From: Oceanospirillaceae bacterium
GTDB taxonomy: Bacteria; Pseudomonadota; Gammaproteobacteria; Pseudomonadales; Balneatricaceae
Direction of reading: 5' to 3'
Length of the DNA: 64,000 nucleotides
Assembly: GCA_013215505.1 (NCBI GenBank)
Contig: JABSQZ010000007.1
Span: 1-64,000 of the forward strand
Numbering within the stretch: the stretch's first letter is position 1; every line of letters starts with the position of its first letter. The notes below the pieces were generated by a model, which saw only the letters and a list, made by a program, of their open reading frames with translations, ran no database searches and was not told the DNA's origin. Below, piece after piece: positions 44,865-53,774 of the stretch. The position numbers and the translations under genes are program-made.

Positions 44865-45767
44865 TCAGCATTTTCCGATATCGACCTTATTTGCCTTTGC
44901 CTGGTCGGCGACTAACGCACCCACCAAACCGTTGGTAAATCCGTTATTGGCAGCGTGCAGCAGTGCGTTATGAACTAAGGTGGCCATTGGCGCGGTGACT
45001 TGCGCATCGGACAACATTCGATTCAGATAACCTAAATCTTTGCTGGCATTGGCGATGCTGAATTTCATACCATCGAAAGACCCTTCATCCAATATAGCCG
45101 GTACAATCATCTGAAAGATACCGCTATTGCCGCCACCGGCACTTATCACTGCGCGAAAACGCTGTAAATCCACACCTGTTGCCTTACACGCACTCATCGC
45201 CTCGGCAATCAGAGCAGCCTGACCCATAGTGATTAAATTGTTAATTAATTTCATTTTTGAACCTGATCCTACAGGCCCCATATGAAAAATATTTTCACAA
45301 AAACATTCTAAAACCGGTTTAATTTTTTCAAACAGAGCATCAGAGGCACCGACCATAGTATTAAGTTTACCGGCTGCAGCTTCGATGGGGGTTCGCGCCA
45401 GTGGCGCATCGGCCATTGCACAGCCTTTTTCCTTTAAGTCAGCGGCAATTTTCTCAACCACCCCGGCTTCTCCAGTTGAACAGTCAATCATAATCTGACC
45501 ATCCTTAACCCCCGCTAACAGCCCATTTTCACCGTAGACGATCGATTCGACTTGGGGAGAGCCCGTGACACAGAGAATCACAATGTCACATGATTGAGCT
45601 AATTGTTTTGCTGAGGATGCTTCGCTAGCGCCTATAGACAGCAAATCATCTAACCTTTCCCTGTTACGATTTGCTTTGGCAATAACCTCATAACCCTTTT
45701 CTAACAAGTTCTTTGCCATGCCATGGCCCATTGCGCCAATACCGATAAAACCAATTTTGGGGTGCAT
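44865..45767 (-). CDS. 3-hydroxyisobutyrate dehydrogenase-family oxidoreductase (GarR-like)
   Basis: A 300-residue beta-hydroxyacid dehydrogenase. GFIGIGAMGHGMAKNL is the nucleotide-binding loop, DAPLARTPIEAAAG the substrate-binding stretch and GSGSKMKLINNLI contains the catalytic Lys. Asn instead of an acidic residue after the second strand (KANRNRER) suggests NADP. I start at MHPKIGF (45767) with AGGAGC 4 nt upstream; 35 further codons upstream are in frame but would run into the operator. It is the first gene of the leftward operon and may process a hydroxy acid or semialdehyde formed in the pathway. Confidence 0.9.
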   Translation of the reverse strand: MHPKIGFIGIGAMGHGMAKNLLEKGYEVIAKANRNRERLDDLLSIGASEASSAKQLAQSCDIVILCVTGSPQVESIVYGENGLLAGVKDGQIMIDCSTGEAGVVEKIAADLKEKGCAMADAPLARTPIEAAAGKLNTMVGASDALFEKIKPVLECFCENIFHMGPVGSGSKMKLINNLITMGQAALIAEAMSACKATGVDLQRFRAVISAGGGNSGIFQMIVPAILDEGSFDGMKFSIANASKDLGYLNRMLSDAQVTAPMATLVHNALLHAANNGFTNGLVGALVADQAKANKVDIGKC

Positions 45768-45842
45768 AACTGCTCCTGATCTAATGCCTATATTTAATCG
45801 ATAATTCAAAATAGTCACTAATGAACTAAATTTTCTAAACAC

Positions 45843-45894
45843 ATAATAAAAAGAATTTTCTATTCTTGTCAAGAATAAAAAATTCTGTTCTAAT
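45843..45894. promoter_or_regulatory. divergent promoters overlapping a palindromic operator (RpiR site candidate)
   Basis: A 33-bp palindrome (45853-45885, 16-nt arms around T45869, one mismatch) contains TATTCTTG-T-CAAGAATA at its core and two GAAT-N5-ATTC half-sites. The rightward promoter reads TTGTCA (45866-45871), 17 nt, TCTAAT (45889-45894). The leftward one reads TTGACA (complement of 45867-45872), 18 nt, TATTAT (complement of 45843-45848). Both -35 boxes fall on the centre of the palindrome, so one bound repressor would block both operons. The RpiR-family regulator encoded at 45975 is the obvious candidate. Confidence 0.75.
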
Positions 45895-45974
45895 AAAAAT
45901 CGTCAACAAAGATTTGCCAGGACACCCCAATAACAGGGAAAATGACAATTCATTTGTAGACAGGCGCAGAGAAA

Positions 45975-46847
45975 ATGAATTTGAAAATAGGAAAATACGT
46001 GGAAAAGACGACTATCGCACACGACCAACTCACTGCTTCGATTGTTGCTGATTTCGAAAAGCTGCCAAAGCAATTGCAAAAATTTGCCCGCTTTGCGTTA
46101 AATCATGCCGATGTTATTGCACTGGAAACTGTCACCACAGTTGCCAGTCGTGCTGAAGTTCAGCCCTCTTCTATCGTTCGTTTTGCCAAGGCATTTGCAT
46201 TTGATGGCTTTACTGAAATGCAGCAAGTGTTCAAGACCCGGCTGGTTGAAAACACCTCCAGTTACCAGGAGCGGATCCGTGCCCTTGGCGACGACAATCG
46301 TGAGGGTGGTCATTCAATCCTCGACGGTTTCGCCAATTCAGGCATTGATTCCCTGGAGCGACTTAAATTAGAAATTCCCCAGGAAAAATTGGATCAAGCC
46401 ATTGAATTAATCACCGGTGCCCGCGATGTGCACTTGCTGGCACAAAAAAGAGCCTTTGGTATTGCGCATTACTTACATTACGCATTGTCGCAATTAAATG
46501 TCCGGTGCTTTTTAGCAGACGGTGCAGGCGGCATGCTAAATCATCAGATTTCCCATGTGGGGCCAGAAGACCTTGTTATTGCAGTCAGCTTTGCGCCTTA
46601 CACTCCTATTGTCGCTGAGCTTGTCGACTCACTAAGCAACCAGGGACGAAAGGTTATTTCCATCACTGACAGCGCCGTCAGCCCCCTTGCATCACGCAGT
46701 ACCGTCAGTTTTGAAATACACGATGGGCACGATCAGGCATTTCGCACTTTGATTGCGCCCATTTGCTTAGCGCAAAGTCTGGTGGTTGGCGTCGGCCAAG
46801 CTCTGGAGCGCAAGCTTCATCAAACACAGGAAACTAAAAATGAATAA
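45975..46847 (+). CDS. RpiR-family transcriptional regulator (IolR-like)
   Basis: A 290-residue regulator: N-terminal HTH_6 domain (about 15-95; TVTTVASRAEVQPSSIVRFA) and a SIS sugar-phosphate-binding domain (about 125-260; VIAVSFAPYTPIVAELVDSL). RpiR-type repressors control inositol catabolism in alpha- and gammaproteobacteria and respond to a phosphorylated pathway intermediate. Its stop overlaps the iolC start by 8 nt (46840-46847), so the two are co-translated. It lies just beyond the operator palindrome and probably represses both directions. Confidence 0.9.
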   Translation: MNLKIGKYVEKTTIAHDQLTASIVADFEKLPKQLQKFARFALNHADVIALETVTTVASRAEVQPSSIVRFAKAFAFDGFTEMQQVFKTRLVENTSSYQERIRALGDDNREGGHSILDGFANSGIDSLERLKLEIPQEKLDQAIELITGARDVHLLAQKRAFGIAHYLHYALSQLNVRCFLADGAGGMLNHQISHVGPEDLVIAVSFAPYTPIVAELVDSLSNQGRKVISITDSAVSPLASRSTVSFEIHDGHDQAFRTLIAPICLAQSLVVGVGQALERKLHQTQETKNE

Positions 46848-48744
46848 TCGTCAACTCGATGTCATATGTATTGGTAGATCTTCAGTTGATCTATACGGTG
46901 AACAGATTGGTGGCCGACTTGAAGACACACAATCCTTCGCTAAATACATCGGCGGTTGTGCGACAAATATTGCCGTAGGGACATCCAGGTTAGGTTTAAA
47001 CAGTGCATTAATTACCCGTGTCGGCGACGAGCAAATGGGCCGGTTTATATATGAGACGTTACAAAACGAAGGCGTAGATGTCTCTCATGTGGTGACAGAC
47101 CCCGCTAGATTGAGCGCATTGGTAATTCTGGGAATAAGAGACAAACAAACATTTCCGCATATATTCTATCGAGAAAACTGCGCCGATATGGCGATTGAAG
47201 CTGAAGATATCAGCCCTGATTTTATTGCCTCTGCTAAGTCCATTGTGGTCACCGGGACACATTTTTCTCAAGCAGGTGTCGAAGCTGCGAGTCGAACAGC
47301 GATGAAATACGCAAAGGACGCAGGCACTAAAATCGTCTTAGACATTGACTATCGACCGGTTGCCTGGGGTCTGACGGCACACGGTGACGGTGAAAACCGT
47401 TTCATTGAATCCGCGGCAATCACTCGTCATATTCAGACATTTATTGCAGATTGCGATTTGATTGTCGGTACCGAAGAAGAAGTGCACATCGCGGGCGGAT
47501 CCACCAACACTATACAAGCGGTGAAGCGCATCCGAGAATTATCGGACGCGGCGATTGTTGTTAAACGTGGTCCTATGGGTTGTGTGGTATTCCCGGATAA
47601 AATCCCCGACAATCTGGATGACGGCATTTGGGTAAAAGGCAAAGAAGTCGAAGTATTTAACACGCTCGGGGCAGGCGACGGTTTTATGAGTGGTTTCCTG
47701 CGTGGCTGGGTGCATGGTGAATCCTGGAAAACCTGCTGTGAATACGGTAATGGCTCAGGTGCAATTGTCGTTTCACGTCACGGTTGCTCACCTGCGATTC
47801 CAAGTTGGATCGAATTACAAGATTTCTTAGCAAACGGCAGCCCGGAGAGAAAACTGCGCAATGATAAACGTCTGGCTCACATTCACCGGACCACTAATCG
47901 TAAAAAAGACTGGCAGGAAGTCTGTGCGATTGCCTTTGATCACCGCTCCCAATTTGAAGATCTCTTGCCAGGAACAGGTAAAACCACAGCAGACATCACG
48001 GAATTTAAAAATCTGATTGCCAGCGGTGCCAGAGATGCGATGGGCGGGGATACAAATTTTGGAGTCTTAATCGATGACAAATACGGCTTTGACGCTCTCG
48101 CAGATATGAGCGATAGCAGCAGCTGGATCGCCCGACCGGTTGAATTACCAGGCTCTTACCCGCTAGAATTTGAAAGGGGAGACAACATTGCCAGCGTGTT
48201 GCGTGATTGGCCGGAATGTCACGTGGTCAAATGCCTGGTACGCTACAGCCCAAATGACCCATCTCATATTAAACAGAGCCAGAATAAGTCTTTGAAAAAT
48301 TTATACGCAGCTTGTCTGGACACTAATCACGAGCTATTGCTCGAAGTCATCCCCGCAGAAGATAACCAACTCACTCGTGCGGAAACCCTAGGTGCCATGC
48401 AAGAAATTTATCAACTCGGCATCAAACCTGATTGGTGGAAGATTTGCCCACCCAAAAATCAGCAGACCTGGGACAATGTCGAGGCTCTGATCGAGAAAAA
48501 TGATAGATATTGCCGTGGAATAATCATACTCGGACTGAATGTCTCTCTCCCTGAACTGGTAGAAGATTTTTCACTCTGTCTGCAATCAAAGGTCTGTAAA
48601 GGCTTTGCGGTTGGACGCAGTATCTTTCTCGAAGCGGCTGAAAAATGGTTTCGCAACGAGATAAACGATGCACAAGCACAACAGCTAATATCGAATAACT
48701 ACCGTCTGTTATTAGACACTTGGGCTGAATTAAAAACGGCTTAG
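46840..48744 (+). CDS. iolC: 5-dehydro-2-deoxygluconokinase with C-terminal DUF2090 aldolase-like domain
   Basis: A 634-residue two-domain protein. Residues 1-330 are a PfkB sugar kinase (ICIGRSSVDLYGEQIGG, KYIGGCATNIAVG, LDIDYRPVAWG and the catalytic NTLGAGDGF); residues 345-630 are DUF2090, the aldolase-like domain fused to IolC in many proteobacteria (CAIAFDHRSQFE near its start). The kinase phosphorylates 5-dehydro-2-deoxy-D-gluconate; the second domain may cleave the product to malonic semialdehyde and dihydroxyacetone phosphate (IolJ step). I start at MNNRQLD, which overlaps the regulator stop. iolB follows 37 nt later. Confidence 0.92.
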   Translation: MNNRQLDVICIGRSSVDLYGEQIGGRLEDTQSFAKYIGGCATNIAVGTSRLGLNSALITRVGDEQMGRFIYETLQNEGVDVSHVVTDPARLSALVILGIRDKQTFPHIFYRENCADMAIEAEDISPDFIASAKSIVVTGTHFSQAGVEAASRTAMKYAKDAGTKIVLDIDYRPVAWGLTAHGDGENRFIESAAITRHIQTFIADCDLIVGTEEEVHIAGGSTNTIQAVKRIRELSDAAIVVKRGPMGCVVFPDKIPDNLDDGIWVKGKEVEVFNTLGAGDGFMSGFLRGWVHGESWKTCCEYGNGSGAIVVSRHGCSPAIPSWIELQDFLANGSPERKLRNDKRLAHIHRTTNRKKDWQEVCAIAFDHRSQFEDLLPGTGKTTADITEFKNLIASGARDAMGGDTNFGVLIDDKYGFDALADMSDSSSWIARPVELPGSYPLEFERGDNIASVLRDWPECHVVKCLVRYSPNDPSHIKQSQNKSLKNLYAACLDTNHELLLEVIPAEDNQLTRAETLGAMQEIYQLGIKPDWWKICPPKNQQTWDNVEALIEKNDRYCRGIIILGLNVSLPELVEDFSLCLQSKVCKGFAVGRSIFLEAAEKWFRNEINDAQAQQLISNNYRLLLDTWAELKTA

Positions 48745-48781
48745 CCAGCAGCCTATTGGAATCAACTAAAGTGGAGGTTAA

Positions 48782-49588
48782 ATGAGTTATCTAAAAGTAC
48801 AACCGACAACACCCAATGCAGATGGGCGAGTGCAATGTATCACTCCGCAATCGGCTAACTGGCCACACGTAGGTTTTGAGTTATTCCACATGCAAGCGGG
48901 CGCTAGTTTAAGCAGAAATACTGAAGACAAAGAAGTGTGCCTGGTATTAGTAACCGGCAGTGCCACAGTCCAGGCAGGCGAGCAAACTTATGAAAACATA
49001 CAGAGCCGGGATAATATTTTTTCCGGCGCACCGGCAGCTGTATATATCCCAAGCGATTCTAATTTCACAGTAACCGCTGGCGACAATTTAACCTTGGCGG
49101 TTTGCAGCGCTCCCGGTAAAGGAACTTATCCAGCGAGACTTATTACACCGCAAGAGATGGGAACAGAAACACGCGGAGAAGGCTCCAACATACGCCACGT
49201 TTGCAACATATTGCCCGATACCGCCGAGGCTGATAGCTTACTGGTTGTCGAAGTCATTACCCCTGCGGGCAACAGCTCAAGTTACCCTCCGCACAAACAC
49301 GATGTCGATAATCTGCCGTGCGAAACTCAATTAGAAGAAACTTATTATCATCGTTTTAACCCGCCGCAAGGTTTTGGCTTTCAACGCGTCTATACCGACG
49401 ACCGATCACTGGATGAGAGCATGTGTATTGAAGATGGTGATGTGGTGATGGTACCCAGAGGCTATCACCCTGTGGTTGTCCCGCACGGATACGACTTATA
49501 TTATTTGAATGTGATGGCCGGACCGGTTCGAGCATGGCATTTTCAAAACGACCCGGAGCATGATTGGATTGTGAATCCGCAGACTTGA
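48782..49588 (+). CDS. iolB: 5-deoxy-glucuronate isomerase
   Basis: A 268-residue cupin-type enzyme that converts 5-deoxy-glucuronate to 5-dehydro-2-deoxygluconate, the step before IolC. Family stretches include SSYPPHKHD (metal-binding histidines), the Glu of QLEETYYHRFNPPQGF and the VPRGYHPVV His, ending with AGPVRAWHFQNDPEHDWI. GGAGGT sits right before the ATG region (GTGGAGGTTAA-ATG). It is the last gene of the rightward rpiR-iolC-iolB operon, and a GGAAGTC array begins 15 nt after its stop. Confidence 0.94.
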   Translation: MSYLKVQPTTPNADGRVQCITPQSANWPHVGFELFHMQAGASLSRNTEDKEVCLVLVTGSATVQAGEQTYENIQSRDNIFSGAPAAVYIPSDSNFTVTAGDNLTLAVCSAPGKGTYPARLITPQEMGTETRGEGSNIRHVCNILPDTAEADSLLVVEVITPAGNSSSYPPHKHDVDNLPCETQLEETYYHRFNPPQGFGFQRVYTDDRSLDESMCIEDGDVVMVPRGYHPVVVPHGYDLYYLNVMAGPVRAWHFQNDPEHDWIVNPQT

Positions 49589-49603
49589 GGCGCGGCCTCC
49601 TTT

Positions 49604-49645
49604 GGAAGTCGGAAGTCGGAAGTCGGAAGTCGGAAGTCGGAAGTC
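49604..49645. repeat. heptanucleotide tandem array GGAAGTC, 6 copies
   Basis: Six perfect GGAAGTC units begin 15 nt after the iolB stop, with AGT on the iolB sense strand, in the gap between iolB and a convergent VOC-family gene. Confidence 0.95.
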
Positions 49646-49758
49646 GCCAGCAGAGGATACACGAGATAAAAATGTGAGAACAAGTTTAGTGGGCTTATGT
49701 AGCATCTGCGACAGCTGCACTTTTCAACGCAGCTACCGCGCTTAAGTTACCCCACTAG

Positions 49759-50184
49759 TTACAACACAGATTGCACTTCTATCTGATATCCCTCGGGGTC
49801 ATTAAAGACAAATGCTCTGATCCCCAACTGACGGTTACTTTTGGGCGAGGTGATACCTTGCACCGCACAACTGGCGATCCAGGTGTGCCAGGCATCTACA
49901 TCAGCGACGCGTAAACACAGCTGCACAGGTTTAATATCGTTGGCTCGATGCATCCCGACAGCCTGATCGACCAAACCTACATGGGCAGCAGCGGATATTT
50001 TATAAATCTTTGACCAGCCCTGGTCAATCGCCAATTCCAGCCCTAATACATTTTCATAAAACGCCATGGCTCGCGACAAATCGTAAAAGTAGATAAATGT
50101 GATGGCTAATTCTATGCAACCCGGTGGCCGCTGGGCGCTTGCCTCACTCTGGTCAGTTTGCCCTATTAAAAAATTTTCTGACAT
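49759..50184 (-). CDS. VOC/glyoxalase-superfamily protein
   Basis: A 141-residue protein with the paired beta-alpha-beta-beta-beta units of the vicinal-oxygen-chelate fold: ITFIYFYDLSRAMAFYENVLG and the C-terminal AFVFNDPEGYQIEVQ, with Glu near the end as a metal ligand. Members include glyoxalase I, dioxygenases and resistance proteins; the substrate here is unknown. It has a 23-residue polar N-terminal extension. It converges on iolB and stands alone. Confidence 0.82.
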   Translation of the reverse strand: MSENFLIGQTDQSEASAQRPPGCIELAITFIYFYDLSRAMAFYENVLGLELAIDQGWSKIYKISAAAHVGLVDQAVGMHRANDIKPVQLCLRVADVDAWHTWIASCAVQGITSPKSNRQLGIRAFVFNDPEGYQIEVQSVL

Positions 50185-50459
50185 TTTAATCCTCCTCTAA
50201 ATGCTATTGATTGAGCGAGCATAATTATTTTTCATTACAGATTATGGGCGCTTAATCAGCAGCCAAAACAACCGTTTTTAGACAACCCACAAGCCTTGCC
50301 ATTACTTAACAAATAACGTTATATTACAATATCTTATTTGAAGCACACAAGCTGAAACCGCAACTTTACCAAGAGATTGTTTTGTTGTTTTTTTGCAACA
50401 ATAAACTGAAGCGGATCACAAAAAGACTAATATTCAATACAGTGTTTTAAGGAGTTTTA

Positions 50460-51494
50460 ATGACGACAGAAAAGCTAGCTCCCTATATACCTCAAGATAT
50501 TGGACTGCCTATTGCCGAAGCGCCTTTTAACTTTAAAGGTGCCAAACTTTCGGTGTTTATATTGGAGTGTGATGTCGCCAGCAGTCAAAGACAACTCGAC
50601 AAATATATTAACAGTGTTGACGGATCTAAAAATTACCGGGCTATCTCGCTACCGGGATCCCAAGTCAGCTACATATTTCTAGTCATGGCCGATATGCAAT
50701 TTACCGCGCGCAATCAACTGGGGCAAACCTACGGAAAAATTAAATACCCTGAATGTTCTTTTTGGATCCCCGCGGTTGATATTAACAGTTTAGAAGTTGC
50801 GATGTTTCTGCCACTGTTACTGCTTGACAATGGTACCGCTATTGCCTCGGGCAGAGAAGTTTACGGCTTCGAAAAACAACAGGCACAGTTTAATTTTTTC
50901 GACACTGCAGGTCAGTGCACTACTGAGCTGAACGTTAAAAAGCCAAATTTCCAAGTTAACCCTTACTCTTTCACCACTTTGAGCGCCGACACTATTGGCC
51001 AGTATAATCCGCTGCTTAAAGTAGCCCCTATAACTGAACACGCCGAGGGCACACAAGAACGCTTTGATGAACTGTCAGCAGAAGCTGAGTCGTTACTGCA
51101 GGCCGTGTCGACGCATTTATTTCCCGAAAAATTTGCCGTGCACGGCAGTGAGCATACTGTCTCGCTGACTGACTTTGTGAAATCTGGCATCCCCCTGCCC
51201 GGGATATTTCTCAAGCAATTTCCCTCGCTGACTGATACCGGAGTTAGCTGTTTCCAGCAGCTGGCGAAAGCTGATTTTCGATTAACCGCCATTCACGGCG
51301 GCGCCCCCTATTGGTCTCTTTTCCCGCTGGAATTGACCAAACATCAAATCACCCTCTTTCCTGTCGCCAGCCATCCCCTGGTTGAACAATTTGGCTTAAC
51401 AGCCAGCCAGCAAGATGACGGCAGTTTTACAATGCAGGCAAAAGGCCTTTGGTTGGACATCGACTTCTCATTAGAGCTAGGGAAACAACAGTGA
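50460..51494 (+). CDS. acetoacetate-decarboxylase-like protein
   Basis: A 344-residue protein with an ADC-like core: FWIPAVDINS, LLLLDNGTAIASGREVYGFEK (shown in part), QAQFNF. The GREVYGFEK segment corresponds to the GRE-x-x-G-x-P-K strand of acetoacetate decarboxylase-family enzymes, with Lys kept though the preceding Pro is Glu. The chain is about 90 residues longer than ADC. GGAGTT precedes the ATG. Its stop overlaps the GTG start of the next gene (GTGA), so the two products are made together. The ADC relation is fairly clear; the reaction is unknown. Confidence 0.65.
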   Translation: MTTEKLAPYIPQDIGLPIAEAPFNFKGAKLSVFILECDVASSQRQLDKYINSVDGSKNYRAISLPGSQVSYIFLVMADMQFTARNQLGQTYGKIKYPECSFWIPAVDINSLEVAMFLPLLLLDNGTAIASGREVYGFEKQQAQFNFFDTAGQCTTELNVKKPNFQVNPYSFTTLSADTIGQYNPLLKVAPITEHAEGTQERFDELSAEAESLLQAVSTHLFPEKFAVHGSEHTVSLTDFVKSGIPLPGIFLKQFPSLTDTGVSCFQQLAKADFRLTAIHGGAPYWSLFPLELTKHQITLFPVASHPLVEQFGLTASQQDDGSFTMQAKGLWLDIDFSLELGKQQ

Positions 51495-53647
51495 ATAATA
51501 AAAAGAAAATAGCGGTACTCGGCGGCGGATTAGGCTCCCTTTCCAGCGTTTTTGCTATCACCAGCAATCCCAATTGGCAAAGTGAGTACGAAATCACTGT
51601 CTATCAGGAGGGCTGGCGAATGGGGGGAAAATGCGCCAGCAGCCGCGACCCACAGATGGCCGATCGGATTGAAGAACATGGCTTACATATTTTCTTTGGA
51701 TTTTATGATAATGCGATCAAGATGATGCGCGATGCCTATCAGGAGATAGATCGACCACTGCAGGCCCCTCTGGCGACTTTTGAAACGGCCTTTAAGCCGC
51801 ATAGTTTTATCGCCGTGCAAGAGTACATCAATGATAAGTGGGTCGATTGGCCGATATTTTTCCCGCCCAACGATAAAGTGCCGGGCGTAGAAGCTAACTA
51901 TGAGCAGGACTCTTATGATAGCCCACTGGGCATGCTGTACTGGTTACTGAAAAATTTAAAACAGCAACTGCGCAGCAACGCGCATTTGCAGAGCTACACT
52001 GCGACAAAAGATCATGCAATGCTGGCAAAAATTTCCCATCTGGTAGGAGATCTCTTTCCCAGTGAACAGCACAGTGTCAATGACATTATCGCTTTAATAG
52101 AACATCTGTTAGATAAGACTTTGCAAGGGGCAGAAAAAGATCTGCAAAAACTCGCTGGGGTGGTTGCAGATATTGAAGCTATTATCAAAACCATGCTGGC
52201 TATCTATGAGCAGTTATTCGGTCCAACCGCCTATTCTCTGCAGAGTATCAGGCAGTTATTACTGGCGGGCAGCTTTTGCCTGCATATTATTAAGGGTATG
52301 TGTGCCGACAAAGTGTTCCTGCTGGGTTGGGATTGCATCGATAAATACGATTTCCGCCAGTGGCTGAAAAGAAATGGCACCCCAAAGAATGTCTACTGCT
52401 CTGCAATTGTTCGCTCTTTTTACGATCTGTACCTGGCTTTCCCGAAGGGAGACACTAACCAATCACTCTGTGGTGGCAATATTTCAGCCGGTACCTTATT
52501 ACACGCGTATTTCTTGAGTTGCGGTCAATATAAGGGCGCCATTTTCTGGAAGATGCAGGCCGGTATGGGCGAGACTGTCATAGTGCCGTTGTACCAGGCG
52601 CTGTTAAAACGTGGAGTAAAATTCGAGTTCTTCAGTAGAGTCAGCAACTTGGGTCTATGTACAGCGCGCAATAGCATAGACAATATCAGCATTGAGGTAC
52701 AGGCGACACTCTGTGACCCAGCATCTGACTACCAGCCATTGATTAATGTAAAAGGCCTGGATTGTTGGCCCAAGGATCCCCAGTACTCTCAATTAGTACA
52801 AGGAGCTGACCTAAAAGCCCAAAATATTAATTTGGAATCCCCCTGGAGCCCCTGGCAACCCATAGAGGTTAAGACTTTACAGCGCGGGGTTGATTTTGAT
52901 CAGGTGATTTTGGGAATTTCAATCGGCGCCCTACCTTATATTACCCCTGAATTAACAGCAACAAGCACAAGCTGGAGCAACATGCTGCAACATGTGCAGA
53001 GCTCGCAGACCCAGGCGATGCAACTTTGGTTGAAAGCAAGTTTAGAAGAAACCGGCTGGAAACTGGCCAGCCCAGTCATGGACGCCTATGCAGACCCCTT
53101 TAATACCTGGGCGGATATGAGCCAAACCTTGCCCAGAGAGAGCTGGCCACAGAATCATTTACCGGGGTCCGTTGCCTACTTCTGTAATAACTTGGATGAG
53201 CCCCAGGAAATCCCCCCCTTTAGCGATCACGGTTTCCCAGCGCGAGAGCATTTACGGGTAAAGGAAAATGCAGTTAACTGGTTAAGCAAACACTCAGGTT
53301 ATCTGTGGCCTTATATCAGCGACAGCGATGGCGGTTTGCAGTGGCAACAACTGATCGATCTACATGAAAATACTGCTGATCCACGCAACGGCGCCGAGCG
53401 CTTTGACAGTCAGTATTGGCACGCAGCGATTAACCCCAGCGAGCGCTATGTACTCTCTGTAGCTGACACTAATAACTACCGAATAAAAGCAGACAAGACT
53501 GATTTTACCAACCTGATTATCACCGGGGATTGGACCGACAACGGTTTTTTGAACATCGGTTGTGTGGAGTCCACAGTAGTGGCTGGTTTTAGGGCATCCC
53601 GGGCAATTTGCGGTTACCCTGAAAGGATTTTTTACTTGGACAAATAA
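51491..53647 (+). CDS. large FAD-dependent amine-oxidase-family oxidoreductase
   Basis: A 718-residue flavoprotein starting with GTG at 51491 (overlap GTGA with the ADC-like gene). The Rossmann dinucleotide loop is VLGGGLGSLSSV, followed by a Glu-containing strand, the second FAD motif GWRMGGKCASS, HGLHIFFGFYDNA and a C-terminal GDWTDNGFLNIGCVES, as in phytoene-desaturase and hydroxysqualene-dehydroxylase relatives. About 150 residues more than those enzymes are inserted between 130 and 290. Together with the ADC-like protein it probably forms a two-step pathway on a lipid or isoprenoid (inference). Confidence 0.78.
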   Translation: MNNKKKIAVLGGGLGSLSSVFAITSNPNWQSEYEITVYQEGWRMGGKCASSRDPQMADRIEEHGLHIFFGFYDNAIKMMRDAYQEIDRPLQAPLATFETAFKPHSFIAVQEYINDKWVDWPIFFPPNDKVPGVEANYEQDSYDSPLGMLYWLLKNLKQQLRSNAHLQSYTATKDHAMLAKISHLVGDLFPSEQHSVNDIIALIEHLLDKTLQGAEKDLQKLAGVVADIEAIIKTMLAIYEQLFGPTAYSLQSIRQLLLAGSFCLHIIKGMCADKVFLLGWDCIDKYDFRQWLKRNGTPKNVYCSAIVRSFYDLYLAFPKGDTNQSLCGGNISAGTLLHAYFLSCGQYKGAIFWKMQAGMGETVIVPLYQALLKRGVKFEFFSRVSNLGLCTARNSIDNISIEVQATLCDPASDYQPLINVKGLDCWPKDPQYSQLVQGADLKAQNINLESPWSPWQPIEVKTLQRGVDFDQVILGISIGALPYITPELTATSTSWSNMLQHVQSSQTQAMQLWLKASLEETGWKLASPVMDAYADPFNTWADMSQTLPRESWPQNHLPGSVAYFCNNLDEPQEIPPFSDHGFPAREHLRVKENAVNWLSKHSGYLWPYISDSDGGLQWQQLIDLHENTADPRNGAERFDSQYWHAAINPSERYVLSVADTNNYRIKADKTDFTNLIITGDWTDNGFLNIGCVESTVVAGFRASRAICGYPERIFYLDK

Positions 53648-53662
53648 GCGCAGGGAAGATGC

Positions 53663-53701
53663 GAATAAGTCCGTGGCATCTAAAGATTCCCCGACTTATT
53701 C
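53663..53701. promoter_or_regulatory. stem-loop between flavoprotein and giant kinase genes
   Basis: GAATAAGTC and GACTTATTC form a perfect 9-bp stem with a 21-nt loop, 15 nt after the flavoprotein stop and 73 nt before the kinase start. There is no T-run; it could be a weak terminator or a leader structure that separates expression of the two units. Confidence 0.45.
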
Positions 53702-53774
53702 ACTTGTTCTCCCGGCACAGGGAAGTGCTACAGCTGTTTTGCAGAATATTTAATAGCTTCAAGGTAAGATAAAA

